From the NCBI RefSeq assembly GCF_004521985.1, contig NZ_SBHZ01000003.1:1-64000 (forward strand): a stretch of DNA of 64,000 bases, written 5' to 3'. Both the position numbers and the translations under genes were made by a program. The DNA comes from Ectopseudomonas khazarica (lineage in GTDB: Bacteria; Pseudomonadota; Gammaproteobacteria; Pseudomonadales; Pseudomonadaceae). Within the stretch, counting starts at the first letter, position 1, and every line of letters begins with the position of its first letter. This document shows positions 49,257-57,432 of the stretch, in pieces. The notes under the pieces were generated by a model. It saw nothing but the letters and a program-made list of their open reading frames with translations. It was not told the origin of the DNA and searched no databases.

Positions 49257-49874
49257 CGGTTCATCCAGCAGGCTGGCGTACTGGCGGATCAGCTGTGCCA
49301 GCGAGTCGGCCTCGAGCTTGTCGAAGACGTTGGCCCGGTAGGTTTCCACGGTTCGCGGCGAGAGCTCCAGCTCCCGCGCGATCTCCTTGTTGCTCATGCC
49401 TGTGACAATGCGCACCAGCACGTCATGCTCGCGCCCGGACAAGCGCGCCAGGCGCTCGCTGGCCGCCAGGCTGACGGCCTGACGCTCCCGGCTGGCGATA
49501 TGCAGACGTACAGCGGCTTGCACCGCATCCAGGAACACATCGTCATCCACGGGCTTCTGCAAGAACTCCATGGCACCGCCCTTGAAGGCGCGGCGACACA
49601 GATCGACGTTGCCATGCCCGGTCAGCATCACCACCGGCAGATCGGAACATTCGGCGAGCCGTTCCAGTACCTCCAGCCCACCCATGCCCGGCATGCGAAT
49701 GTCCAGCACGACGCAGCCGATCGACTGCGCCGACAGCGTGGCGAGAAACGCCTGCGGATCGCCATGGCTTTCGCTGCGCAAGCCGACGCTGCGCAGCAGC
49801 AGGGCCAGGCCATCACGCACGGCGTCATCATCGTCGACCAGGTAAACCAGCGGGGAATGGGAGAGGGCGTTCAT
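49248..49874 (-). CDS. FixJ/NarL-type response regulator
   Basis: 208 residues: receiver domain (10-~120) with acidic pocket VDDDD, phospho-acceptor D58 (CVVLDIRMPGMGG) and the conserved Lys in LQKPVDD; then a LuxR-type helix-turn-helix (~140-195, LSGREHDVLVRIVTGMSNKEIARELELSPRTVETYRANVFDKL). This is the FixJ layout. Its ATG at 49874 overlaps the kinase stop by four bases (ATGA), so the pair is translationally coupled. Target promoters are probably those with the TCCGTAGYGCTRCGGAG palindrome. Confidence 0.92.
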   Translation of the reverse strand: MNALSHSPLVYLVDDDDAVRDGLALLLRSVGLRSESHGDPQAFLATLSAQSIGCVVLDIRMPGMGGLEVLERLAECSDLPVVMLTGHGNVDLCRRAFKGGAMEFLQKPVDDDVFLDAVQAAVRLHIASRERQAVSLAASERLARLSGREHDVLVRIVTGMSNKEIARELELSPRTVETYRANVFDKLEADSLAQLIRQYASLLDEPSP

Positions 49875-51298
49875 GCATCGGCTCCGGCAAGCGGTAGGCG
49901 CAGGGTGAAGCAGGCGCCGCCCGTGTCCAGGTTGCGCGCGCTGAGGCGGCCGTCCATGGCGCCGGCCAGCGTCTCGCACAGTGTCAGGCCCAGCCCCATG
50001 CCGTGCTGGCGTGACGTATAGAACGGCTCGAACAGGCGTGGTAGCGCTTCGTCTGCGATGCCCGGACCGTCGTCGCTGACATGGAACACATACGCATCGT
50101 CCTCGACGCCGCCACTGACCTGGATGTTGCGGGTGCCACTCATGTCAGCTGCGTTCTGCACCAGGTTGTGCACTATCTGCTCGAGCGCGACCCGATCGCC
50201 CAGCGGGCATTCGCCCGGGCTGGCATTGGACCAGCTCAGGCGAATGCCCTGGCGGGCCAGCTCCTCGGCGCGTAGAAACAGTAGCGAGGCCATCAGCTGC
50301 TCGGCATCCACCGCTGCACGCGTCGACGGCGAGCTGGACTGCACCAGATCGCGCAATCGGCGGATGATGTCCGCCGCACGGCGTGCCTGGGCAGCGCTGG
50401 CAAGCAGCGCCTGGCGCACGGCAGGGCGCTCGTCCTCTTCGTCGAGCAGGCGCTCGGCTGCACGCACCTGGGCGAGAATCGCCGTCAGTGGCTGGTTCAG
50501 CTCATGGGCGATGCCTGCGGCCATTTCACCCAGCGAACCCAGGCGGGCCATCTGCGCCAGGCGGGCTTGCTCCTGCTGTCGCCGAGCCTCGGCGCGCGTG
50601 CGCTGCCAGGCCGTGCCGGCAACGGCCAGCAGAGCGCTGGCGAACGCCCATGTCAGCCATGCCGGCCAGGGCCAGTCGGCTGGCGTCAGGGTCCGCCAGC
50701 TGTGCAAGGCAAAGGGCTGGCTGACGGCTCCCAGCGGTTTGCGCAGGTCGAACGTCCAACCCACGGAAAGGTCCCCGGGCTGGCGGGCCAGCAGCGTGAG
50801 CGGTCCGTTGCCCAGATCCAGAGTCAACACGCCCAATGATGGCGGAAATTCATCGGCGGAGAGCAATTGCCGTGCATCCAGCAGCAGGCTCCAGCCTGAC
50901 GGCGCGACCAGCCAGTAGCGCGACTGTTCCTGAGGCAAGGTGACAGGCCGCTGCAGTTGGCGCGCTCGTTCGAGCATCATCGCCAGGTCTGCAGGCGCTG
51001 CCTGAGTCGCCATCCAGGTGCCGTTGCGAAACAGCCCGAGACCCTGCAACTGCGGCATGCTTGGTTGCAGGCTGGGCAACAGGCGTTCGGGCGCCGGCGG
51101 ATTCGCCAACGCCGCCAGCGTTGCCAGGACGGCCTCATGCTGCACGGTCTTCTGACTGAGCATGCGCTGGGCGATGCTGGTGTCCTGGAAGAAGCGTTCG
51201 TAGTTGGCAACGCCGTCCTGCCAGCCAATCCAGGCTGCACCGGGGCAGAACAGGATCAGCCAGAGCACGGGAACGCTGAATCTGGACGATGATTTCAT
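49871..51298 (-). CDS. Sensor histidine kinase (FixL/DctB/TtrS-like cytoplasmic part)
   Basis: 475 residues. TM1 is about residues 9-27 and TM2 about 212-231, leaving a periplasmic domain of about 185 residues with no recognised family. The H-box is MARLGSLGEMAAGIAHELNQPLTAIL with phospho-acceptor H265, and ATP-binding boxes follow (QNAADMS, VSDDGPGI, GMGLGLTLCETLAGAMDGRL). This kinase core is typical of the DctB/FixL/TtrS group that pairs with LuxR-type regulators. Start set at 51298 because GATGAGG precedes it by a few bases; ATGs at 51307 and 51310 are alternatives. Followed by its regulator and the HbpS-like gene. Confidence 0.92.
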   Translation of the reverse strand: MKSSSRFSVPVLWLILFCPGAAWIGWQDGVANYERFFQDTSIAQRMLSQKTVQHEAVLATLAALANPPAPERLLPSLQPSMPQLQGLGLFRNGTWMATQAAPADLAMMLERARQLQRPVTLPQEQSRYWLVAPSGWSLLLDARQLLSADEFPPSLGVLTLDLGNGPLTLLARQPGDLSVGWTFDLRKPLGAVSQPFALHSWRTLTPADWPWPAWLTWAFASALLAVAGTAWQRTRAEARRQQEQARLAQMARLGSLGEMAAGIAHELNQPLTAILAQVRAAERLLDEEDERPAVRQALLASAAQARRAADIIRRLRDLVQSSSPSTRAAVDAEQLMASLLFLRAEELARQGIRLSWSNASPGECPLGDRVALEQIVHNLVQNAADMSGTRNIQVSGGVEDDAYVFHVSDDGPGIADEALPRLFEPFYTSRQHGMGLGLTLCETLAGAMDGRLSARNLDTGGACFTLRLPLAGADA

Positions 51299-51334
51299 GG
51301 ACCTCATCATGCCTGTCGCATTGGCCGTTCACCA

Positions 51335-51351
51335 TCCGTAGTGCTGCGGAG
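51335..51351. promoter_or_regulatory. Imperfect palindrome upstream of the sensor kinase
   Basis: TCCGTAGTGCTGCGGAG differs at 2 of 17 positions from TCCGTAGCGCTACGGAG upstream of the HbpS-like gene. It sits 36-53 bases before the kinase start (51298). The pair of sites suggests autoregulation plus control of the secreted protein by the same factor. Confidence 0.65.
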
Positions 51352-51446
51352 GTTTCAGACCGGTAGCGGTGTCTGTTCTCATGTGTTGGTTGCATGCGTG
51401 CGCAGAGTGTTTTGTCTGGCGCCCTGGTGGTTTCTTCCAACCCAAT

Positions 51447-51474
51447 ACTTCGCATAATGTATATTATGTTAAAT
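51447..51474 (+). other. dif: dif site (XerC/XerD chromosome dimer resolution)
   Basis: Reads ACTTCGCATAA - TGTATA - TTATGTTAAAT: XerC-binding arm, six-base central region and XerD-binding arm. It matches E. coli dif at 25 of 28 positions, including the whole XerD arm and the central region. XerCD recombination at dif resolves chromosome dimers under FtsK control, so this point marks the terminus region. It lies in the gene-free stretch between the sensor kinase and the T6SS tssA gene. Confidence 0.93.
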
Positions 51475-51658
51475 CACGTATATCGATGACCACCTCCCGG
51501 CTTGCCACGTCGTCCAGCTGGAAAACTCCAACCTGCCTAATCGTTGCTCGTCGACGCCCAACCGTCTTCCAAATCTATCCGAGTCTTTCGGCGCTGCTTT
51601 GCACCGGATGGATAAGCGCATGGACAGTCGACGCTACAGACCAACTCGCCTCGATACG
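51475..51658. other. Gene-free stretch right of dif
   Basis: Together with 51311-51446 this is a non-coding region of over 300 bases around dif. A + strand frame through it has no ribosome-binding site and non-coding composition. No repeats, integrase fragment or promoter could be recognised by eye. The right end may be the remains of a truncated gene following tssA. Confidence 0.5.
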
Positions 51659-51787
51659 TCACGACTCAAAACTTTCGCCAGCTGAGACTGCACTCGTCAT
51701 TGCACCGACGAGGACGCGCATACCCGACCCGACATGCAGATCAATCTGCGCGCCCAGAGCGCTGGCCATACTGTGCTCGAAGGTCAC
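51659..51787 (-). pseudogene. Short frame coupled to tssA, possible gene remnant
   Basis: A 42-codon frame begins with a GTG that overlaps the tssA stop (GTGA) and reads VTFEHSMASALGAQIDLHVGSGMRV before a TGA at 51659. The overlap geometry is that of a translationally coupled downstream gene, but the product is too short for a known T6SS component. In P. aeruginosa HSI-III the gene after hsiA3 is the sigma-54 activator sfa3; a remnant of such a gene is possible, but no family match could be made. It may also be chance. Confidence 0.3.
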
Positions 51788-52833
51788 TTGAGAACGCCGA
51801 GCAGCTTCCATAGGCGCCGGGACTCGGCATCGGCGCTGATCAACTCATCCAGTAGCTCACCGAGCGGCTGGTTGCCCCACTCCACTGCCCTGCGGATGAC
51901 ATAAGGCACCGGGCTGTGCGGTTCGGTCTTGGCCAGATAATCGGCAATCTGTGCCAGTTGCCGATAGGCCTGCTCACGACTGCTGGGTACACCCGCAGCA
52001 GGCGGCGCAGGGACAGTCGGTTCGGTAGTCGGCTCGTCCATGACGGCATCGCTCTCAGGATTGGATGAAGGAGACTCGGCTGGCGGGATGAATTCCTCGA
52101 GCTGAGCACGTAGCTCGATCAATGTATGGCGTAATGAACCGAAGCTGGGCGCCAACTCTGCCAGCCATTCATCGCTCCAGTGATCCAGACGCTCAAGGGC
52201 GGCAAGAGCGGCTTGCAGTTCGGCGTCAGCGGTTTGGAAGTCCGTCACCGGGGTTTGCCTGAGCTTTTCCTGCAGCTTGCGATACTCCAGCCGGGCAGCT
52301 TCGGCGGCGATCTTGTCCTGCTTGCTGTCGCTCATCTGCACCTGGCGCTGCTGCAACTGCAGCCAGTCGTGCAGGGTGACGCCGACATCAAGGCCAAAGA
52401 GCGCGACCTGGGTCTGCACGGTGTCGCTGTACTGGCGGATCAGCCACTCCAGGGGGAAGACGCGCCAGGAACGATCACCCTCCTCTGGCTGCGGATGCAG
52501 CGTATCGGGATAGCGTTCGCACAACTCGCACAGCAGCTCCAGGGCTGCAGCCAACCCAGCCAGTGCATGGCGTCTGATCCAGGCTTCGCCTAGCCACACG
52601 GCGATCATCAGATCCTTGCTGCGTTCACGCAGCAGGTCACCGGCCAACTGCTCCAGCGCCGCCCAGTCGCCACGCTTGAGTTCACTTTGCCAGACGCCAG
52701 TGGGCAGGCTCGCGTCGTCTTCGCGGCGCAGCTCCCGCAGGCGATCCCAGGCGCCCTCGTAACGCAGGCTCGGTCCGCAGACCGCATCACCTGGAATGGG
52801 CTGGAGATAAGGCTCGATGGACAAATGGCTCAT
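51784..52833 (-). CDS. tssA: T6SS cap/assembly protein TssA
   Basis: 349 residues. The ImpA N-terminal domain spans about 8-125 (MSHLSIEPYLQPIPGDAVCGPSLRYEGAWDRLRELRREDD, then WLGEAWIRRHALAGLAAALELLCELCERYPDTLHP). A proline-rich linker near 260-285 is followed by a short helical C-terminus (REQAYRQLAQIADYLAKTEPHSPVPYVIRRAVEWG) typical of the VasJ type. TssA binds the baseplate and guides sheath polymerisation. Its start overlaps the tssM stop by four bases. Last intact gene of the leftward arm. Confidence 0.93.
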   Translation of the reverse strand: MSHLSIEPYLQPIPGDAVCGPSLRYEGAWDRLRELRREDDASLPTGVWQSELKRGDWAALEQLAGDLLRERSKDLMIAVWLGEAWIRRHALAGLAAALELLCELCERYPDTLHPQPEEGDRSWRVFPLEWLIRQYSDTVQTQVALFGLDVGVTLHDWLQLQQRQVQMSDSKQDKIAAEAARLEYRKLQEKLRQTPVTDFQTADAELQAALAALERLDHWSDEWLAELAPSFGSLRHTLIELRAQLEEFIPPAESPSSNPESDAVMDEPTTEPTVPAPPAAGVPSSREQAYRQLAQIADYLAKTEPHSPVPYVIRRAVEWGNQPLGELLDELISADAESRRLWKLLGVLK

Positions 52834-55800
52834 AGCGGTGGCGCCTCATCGTACGAGGCCTGCAACTGGAAACTGGCAAACGGCGATGCGGGTGCAACCA
52901 CCGGCAGCGGCTGGATCGATAAAGGCAGCTTGCTTCCCTGGCTGAGCAGCGACAGGCGCATGAACATCTGCGCCTGCGGGCTGGCATCCAGCATGCCGCG
53001 TACCGGCACCTGCAGGGTCAGGGGGAAGTCCGTGTAGTCCGTGTTCGGCAGATGCTGCGGCACCACATGCACGCGCATCATGCGCAGCAGCGCCCACGGC
53101 CCGCGGTATTCCCAGCCAGCCTCCAGGCCGTTGACGGCCATGCTCGCTTGCAGCGGATCGATCACCGGGCGCTGGTTGCTGTCACGCGCCCAGCGCAGCA
53201 CGAGCTGCAGCGGATCGCCGACATTCCAGCGCAGGCGCTGGCCACTCTCGCCAGGATGCGCGATCTGATGGCCCGCGCCGTTGAGTGTCCAGGCGATCAC
53301 CTGGTCGGCGCCCTCCTCGTCTTCTCGATCCGTCCGCCAACGTACCTCCAGCTCGACGCCGATGACACCTGACTGATCGCGAATGAACAGCGGCCCGAGC
53401 CAGCTCCTGGCCTGTTTCATCCGTGCCAGGAAGTCCTCCGCGGCCAGTCGGTTACCTGCCGGCGCCAGTGCCAGCCCTTTCTCGGCCGCCTCCAGATGGG
53501 TGTCGATCAGTTCCAGCAGATGCTTGACGCGGGCCGGGTCGGCATCGCTGCTATCGAGGTTGTAGGAGAACGGAAAACGGCCGGCCAGATACTGATTGAA
53601 GTAGCTCGCCAGCGCGCTCCAGGCTTGTGCCGCGCCCTGTGTCTGCAATTCGTTGCAGCGCTGCCGGGCCTGCTCCGATATGCCCTGGGTATAACGCGCC
53701 AGATCGCCATCGCCTGGCGGCAGGCTCGCGGTCGAGAGCACCTGGCGGCAGTTGCCGATGTCCATTTCCACCAGGTCCCGGCTCACCAGCTGCTCGAACA
53801 ACGCGGGAGCGCTGGTCGGGTTCTGCGCCTTGTACTTCTTCATGTCATCGTTTATCGAACCCAGGCGGGATACCTTCTCCTGCAGCGGCAGTGGCAGATC
53901 ATTCTGTGCCCTCAGCCACGTCAGCTCGGGCAGTACCTTGTCGGTACTGGTGCTGATATCGGTGAACTGTCGGGCCAGGGAGGCTTTCAGATCCTGAATG
54001 TCGGTGGCCCGGAACAGCTTCAGCCCCAGGTTGGGTTTGCCGTCCCACTCGGCAATCGGATAACGCAGGGTGAACAGCGGCAAGGTGTCGATATCCGCCA
54101 GTACCTCGGCGACGTCCGCCATGGCGCGCAAGGTCAACTGCGATTGCAGGGTGCTGGCCAGATCGGCGCGGCCCAGCCCCTTGAGTGCCTGGATCACTTG
54201 CATGGCCTGTTCGACGGAGACATTGAACTGGTTCTGCGTAGCGTCGTCGCTGTAGGAACCGCCCGACGAGGTCAACGCCGACCACATGGCCAACGCAGCG
54301 GCCTGTTCGGCGGCCTTGAGCATGCCCGCACGATAATCCGGCGCTATCTGAGCCAGCTCCTGCGCCACGAAGTCCTGGTAACTCTGCTGGTAGACCAGCG
54401 CCTGAGCTATCTGCTGCTCGCTCACATCGCCAAGGGCTCGGGTGTCGAGGCTGCCATCCGGGCGGCGCATCGCGCTCACGGCGAAGTCGCGCTGGAGCAG
54501 GTCATCGATGCTTCTGGCCAGCTTGCTGATGTTCTTCTGCAAGACCAGCGTTCCACCCGCCTGGCGCTGCAGGAGGTTGTTGCGGCTCGCGGACTCTTCG
54601 ATCCACTGGCTGTGGAAGGTCTTGCGCAACTGTTCGGCCTCCTGCGTGACGGAGGCTTCGATGGTCGGCCCCAGCAGACGGCTCTGCTTCACGTCGTTCA
54701 TCAGGTCACGAAAGCCAGGCACGAGCTCTTCCCCGCTGCCATGGCTCCAGGCGGAGTTGGTGAGGACGATCAGGTCGTCCAGATGGCCGATCAGTGCGTT
54801 GATTTCCTCGAGTTTCTTCAGCGAGGTATCGCGGCCATATTCCAGATCGCTCAGGTGCCTCTTGAGATAGCCGGCGGGCGTGACGAAATTGCCGGCCAGG
54901 AAGTATTGCTCCAGCCAGAACTTCATCAAGCCCTGGAAATGCGCGGAAAGCTGCTTGCCGTTGGGTTCCAGATCCACGGGGCGCAGGCCTGGTGCGGACA
55001 GATGGCGCAGGGTCCGGTCGTAGAATGCACGTCTGGACAGGCTGGAGGGGTCGAGGCTGAGCCCCAGCGCGTCGTTGCCCAGCTGGGCAAGCGATTCGGT
55101 GACGCCTTCCTGGCCGGTCAGCGCGTTGTTGAGCAGGTTATTGTGCCGTTCGAGGCTGACCACGCCCTCCGCCAGGGTGCGTGCCTTGACGTAGTTCGGC
55201 CATTGATCCGGCTGGGCGCTCTGCACGTCCGGGCGGCGCTGTTCATTGCGGATCACCAGCAAGCTTTGCAGTTGGTAGTCCTGCAGTTGTTGCAACGGCA
55301 CCAGGGCTTCGCGGCGCGCCATGCCGCGCAACAGTTGATCCATCTGCTGATCCAGGGACGTGCCCCAGGACGAGGGATAGACCAGCGATGAAAAATGCCA
55401 GCGCGGCGCCTGCTGCAGCAGCTCCCAGAACGCCTGCACATTGAGCCTTGCCTGCTCCTGACGACGTTCCGGCGCGCGCAGACTGACGTGTCCGGCATGG
55501 GTTTCCTGCAGCAGGCTGCTCAGTACGCGGGCATCCTCCTGTCGCTCCTGCCACACCCATAGCATGCCCAGCAGCCAGCACAGCGCGAATACGACGGCAA
55601 TGCCGCCGACGGTCATCTGCCAGCGTTGGCGCAGACGCAGTATGCGCGGTAGCGCCTGTGCCAGGCCCTGTTCCGCGATCAGCCGCTGCCGCCAGAGCGC
55701 TTGGGTGAAGACGCCTTGTGCCGCTGGCACCTCTCCGGGGTAGAGCTGCGTCGACTCGGCGAGCGCTTGCGCCGCGCCGAGGTAGATGCCACGGAATCTG

Positions 55801-56648
55801 GGCGCCTCTCCCTGCGTATTGCCCTGAAAGACCGGCTCCAGCAGGGTACGGAGATTGCCCTTCAATTCCAGCAAAAGGTCCGGCAGACGGTACAGATCCT
55901 CGGCCAGCTCGCCCTTCAAGGCGCCGACCTCGATGATCGCGGCCTGCATGTTCTGCACCACGGCTTCCAGCGCATCGTCGAGCCAGTAGCTTTGCCAGCC
56001 GGCATCCAGCCCATAGGGCGATGACCAGCCCAGCAGACGCTCGCGTCCCTCTTCGGGGAGTGCGGCGACCAGCTCCTGAAAACCTGGCATTTCCTCGAAA
56101 CCGCTGATCAGGACATAGACCGGCACGCTCAGTCCCAGGCGTTGCAGCAGTTCCGCAAAGCGCCGGCGCAGCACGATCACATCGGCAGCACCTTGCGCAC
56201 CGTCCTGCAACTGATTGAGGGGAATGTTCCAGATCACGCCATCCAGTGGGCGCTGGCCACGCAGCCTGAGCAACATGCTGAGCAGGCGCCGCCAGACGAA
56301 GGTGGACGCATTGCCGCCATCGCTGGGCAGGAAGATGCTCTGGGGTACCACCAGCAAGGCGCCGTCCTGATCCGCCCACCAGCGCCCGAACCACGCCGGA
56401 CGGCCTGCAGGCGTGAGTTGCCAATCGAGGCAAAGCTGGCTGCCCTCGCGCGGATCACCGAGCAGCATCAGCCAGGGCACCTGATAGCGCGACTCGATTC
56501 CCTGTTCGTGCTCCATCTTGCGCACCGCGGCATAGAAGCTGCGGATCGCCATGCCCGATTGCGTCCGCAGCCACCAGAACAGTGCGGCCAATGCCAGCAG
56601 CAGCAGGAGCACGCCTAGCAGACTGAGGATGATCGCCAGCGTACTCAT
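52830..56648 (-). CDS. tssM: T6SS inner-membrane protein TssM (IcmF)
   Basis: 1272 residues. N-terminal TM segments at about 5-27, a cytoplasmic domain, another TM near 346-366 (MTVGGIAVVFALCWLLGMLWVW) and a large periplasmic part that binds TssJ. It forms the membrane channel with TssL and TssJ. The P-loop position reads LMLLGDPREGSQLCLDW, with GDPREGSQ in place of GxxGxGKT/S, so the nucleotide site looks non-functional, which is tolerated in some TssM proteins. It overlaps tssL (upstream) and tssA (downstream) by four bases each. Confidence 0.95.
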   Translation of the reverse strand: MSTLAIILSLLGVLLLLLALAALFWWLRTQSGMAIRSFYAAVRKMEHEQGIESRYQVPWLMLLGDPREGSQLCLDWQLTPAGRPAWFGRWWADQDGALLVVPQSIFLPSDGGNASTFVWRRLLSMLLRLRGQRPLDGVIWNIPLNQLQDGAQGAADVIVLRRRFAELLQRLGLSVPVYVLISGFEEMPGFQELVAALPEEGRERLLGWSSPYGLDAGWQSYWLDDALEAVVQNMQAAIIEVGALKGELAEDLYRLPDLLLELKGNLRTLLEPVFQGNTQGEAPRFRGIYLGAAQALAESTQLYPGEVPAAQGVFTQALWRQRLIAEQGLAQALPRILRLRQRWQMTVGGIAVVFALCWLLGMLWVWQERQEDARVLSSLLQETHAGHVSLRAPERRQEQARLNVQAFWELLQQAPRWHFSSLVYPSSWGTSLDQQMDQLLRGMARREALVPLQQLQDYQLQSLLVIRNEQRRPDVQSAQPDQWPNYVKARTLAEGVVSLERHNNLLNNALTGQEGVTESLAQLGNDALGLSLDPSSLSRRAFYDRTLRHLSAPGLRPVDLEPNGKQLSAHFQGLMKFWLEQYFLAGNFVTPAGYLKRHLSDLEYGRDTSLKKLEEINALIGHLDDLIVLTNSAWSHGSGEELVPGFRDLMNDVKQSRLLGPTIEASVTQEAEQLRKTFHSQWIEESASRNNLLQRQAGGTLVLQKNISKLARSIDDLLQRDFAVSAMRRPDGSLDTRALGDVSEQQIAQALVYQQSYQDFVAQELAQIAPDYRAGMLKAAEQAAALAMWSALTSSGGSYSDDATQNQFNVSVEQAMQVIQALKGLGRADLASTLQSQLTLRAMADVAEVLADIDTLPLFTLRYPIAEWDGKPNLGLKLFRATDIQDLKASLARQFTDISTSTDKVLPELTWLRAQNDLPLPLQEKVSRLGSINDDMKKYKAQNPTSAPALFEQLVSRDLVEMDIGNCRQVLSTASLPPGDGDLARYTQGISEQARQRCNELQTQGAAQAWSALASYFNQYLAGRFPFSYNLDSSDADPARVKHLLELIDTHLEAAEKGLALAPAGNRLAAEDFLARMKQARSWLGPLFIRDQSGVIGVELEVRWRTDREDEEGADQVIAWTLNGAGHQIAHPGESGQRLRWNVGDPLQLVLRWARDSNQRPVIDPLQASMAVNGLEAGWEYRGPWALLRMMRVHVVPQHLPNTDYTDFPLTLQVPVRGMLDASPQAQMFMRLSLLSQGSKLPLSIQPLPVVAPASPFASFQLQASYDEAPPL

Positions 56649-57403
56649 TGCGCCTCATCCAGGCTGACCAGATGCAGCAGTGGCGTCAGCTCCGACTGGA
56701 TGTCACGCCACATCCAGTGCCCGGCCAGGCTCAGCAACAGCAGCAAACCGCAGATCGCCAGGCTCAGGCGCACGCCGTCGGGCAGCGCACGGCGCAACGG
56801 CAAGCGCAAGGGGGACGCCCGGGTGGGCCGGGCCAGGCTGGATATCACCTCTGCTGCCGCAGGTTCGCGCTGCCAGGCGAAGGTGAACAGCGCATGGCGC
56901 CAGCGTGTGTGCAGCGCACGCCCACGATCACTGCGCAAGCCGCCATAGAAACCCAGGATCAGGCATTGCAGATAGACGTTGGCCAGATCACGCGAAGCCG
57001 GCGCACGCTCCTTGAGCAGCTTGTGAATGGCGCGGGGCAGGCGCTCGCCCGCGGTACGCGAGCCATACAAGCGTGCTTCCAGGGGGCGTGGCTGCCAAGC
57101 CGTACGCCCTGGCCATTCATCGAACAGCAGGCGTTCGTCGACCAGGGCCACGAACGCATACACCATTGCCTTGACCTGGCTCGAGGACGATGCCCCCACG
57201 CTGGCGAATGCCGCGCGCCACAGACGGCGGACAACCAGAATCGTGGCTTCCGCCATGCGCTCGACCTGCTCATTGCCCGCATTGCTGAGCCCGGCAATGC
57301 CCTCCCAGGTTTCCCGCCATTCGATCCACGCCTCACGAAATGCCAGACTCAGGGGGGCTTCACCGAATTCGGGTGGGTACAGCGCAACGCTCCTTTCCGA
57401 CAT
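56645..57403 (-). CDS. tssL: T6SS inner-membrane protein TssL (DotU)
   Basis: 252 residues of the DotU/TssL family: FREAWIEWRETWEGIAGLSNAGNEQVERMAEATILVVRR and VYAFVALVDERLLFDEWPGRTAWQPRPLEARLYGSRTAGE are family segments. One C-terminal TM (ICGLLLLLSLAGHWMW, near 215-232) anchors it; there is no fused peptidoglycan-binding domain. It forms the membrane complex with TssM. Start overlaps no upstream gene; the tssK stop is 29 bases upstream. Confidence 0.93.
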   Translation of the reverse strand: MSERSVALYPPEFGEAPLSLAFREAWIEWRETWEGIAGLSNAGNEQVERMAEATILVVRRLWRAAFASVGASSSSQVKAMVYAFVALVDERLLFDEWPGRTAWQPRPLEARLYGSRTAGERLPRAIHKLLKERAPASRDLANVYLQCLILGFYGGLRSDRGRALHTRWRHALFTFAWQREPAAAEVISSLARPTRASPLRLPLRRALPDGVRLSLAICGLLLLLSLAGHWMWRDIQSELTPLLHLVSLDEAQ

Positions 57404-57432
57404 CTAGACTTCCTTGGCTTGGCTGGCGGATC

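Noticed and set aside
51369-51791. A + strand frame of 140 codons crossing the dif site
   Set aside because: No ribosome-binding site, composition unlike local genes, and it would place dif inside a coding region.
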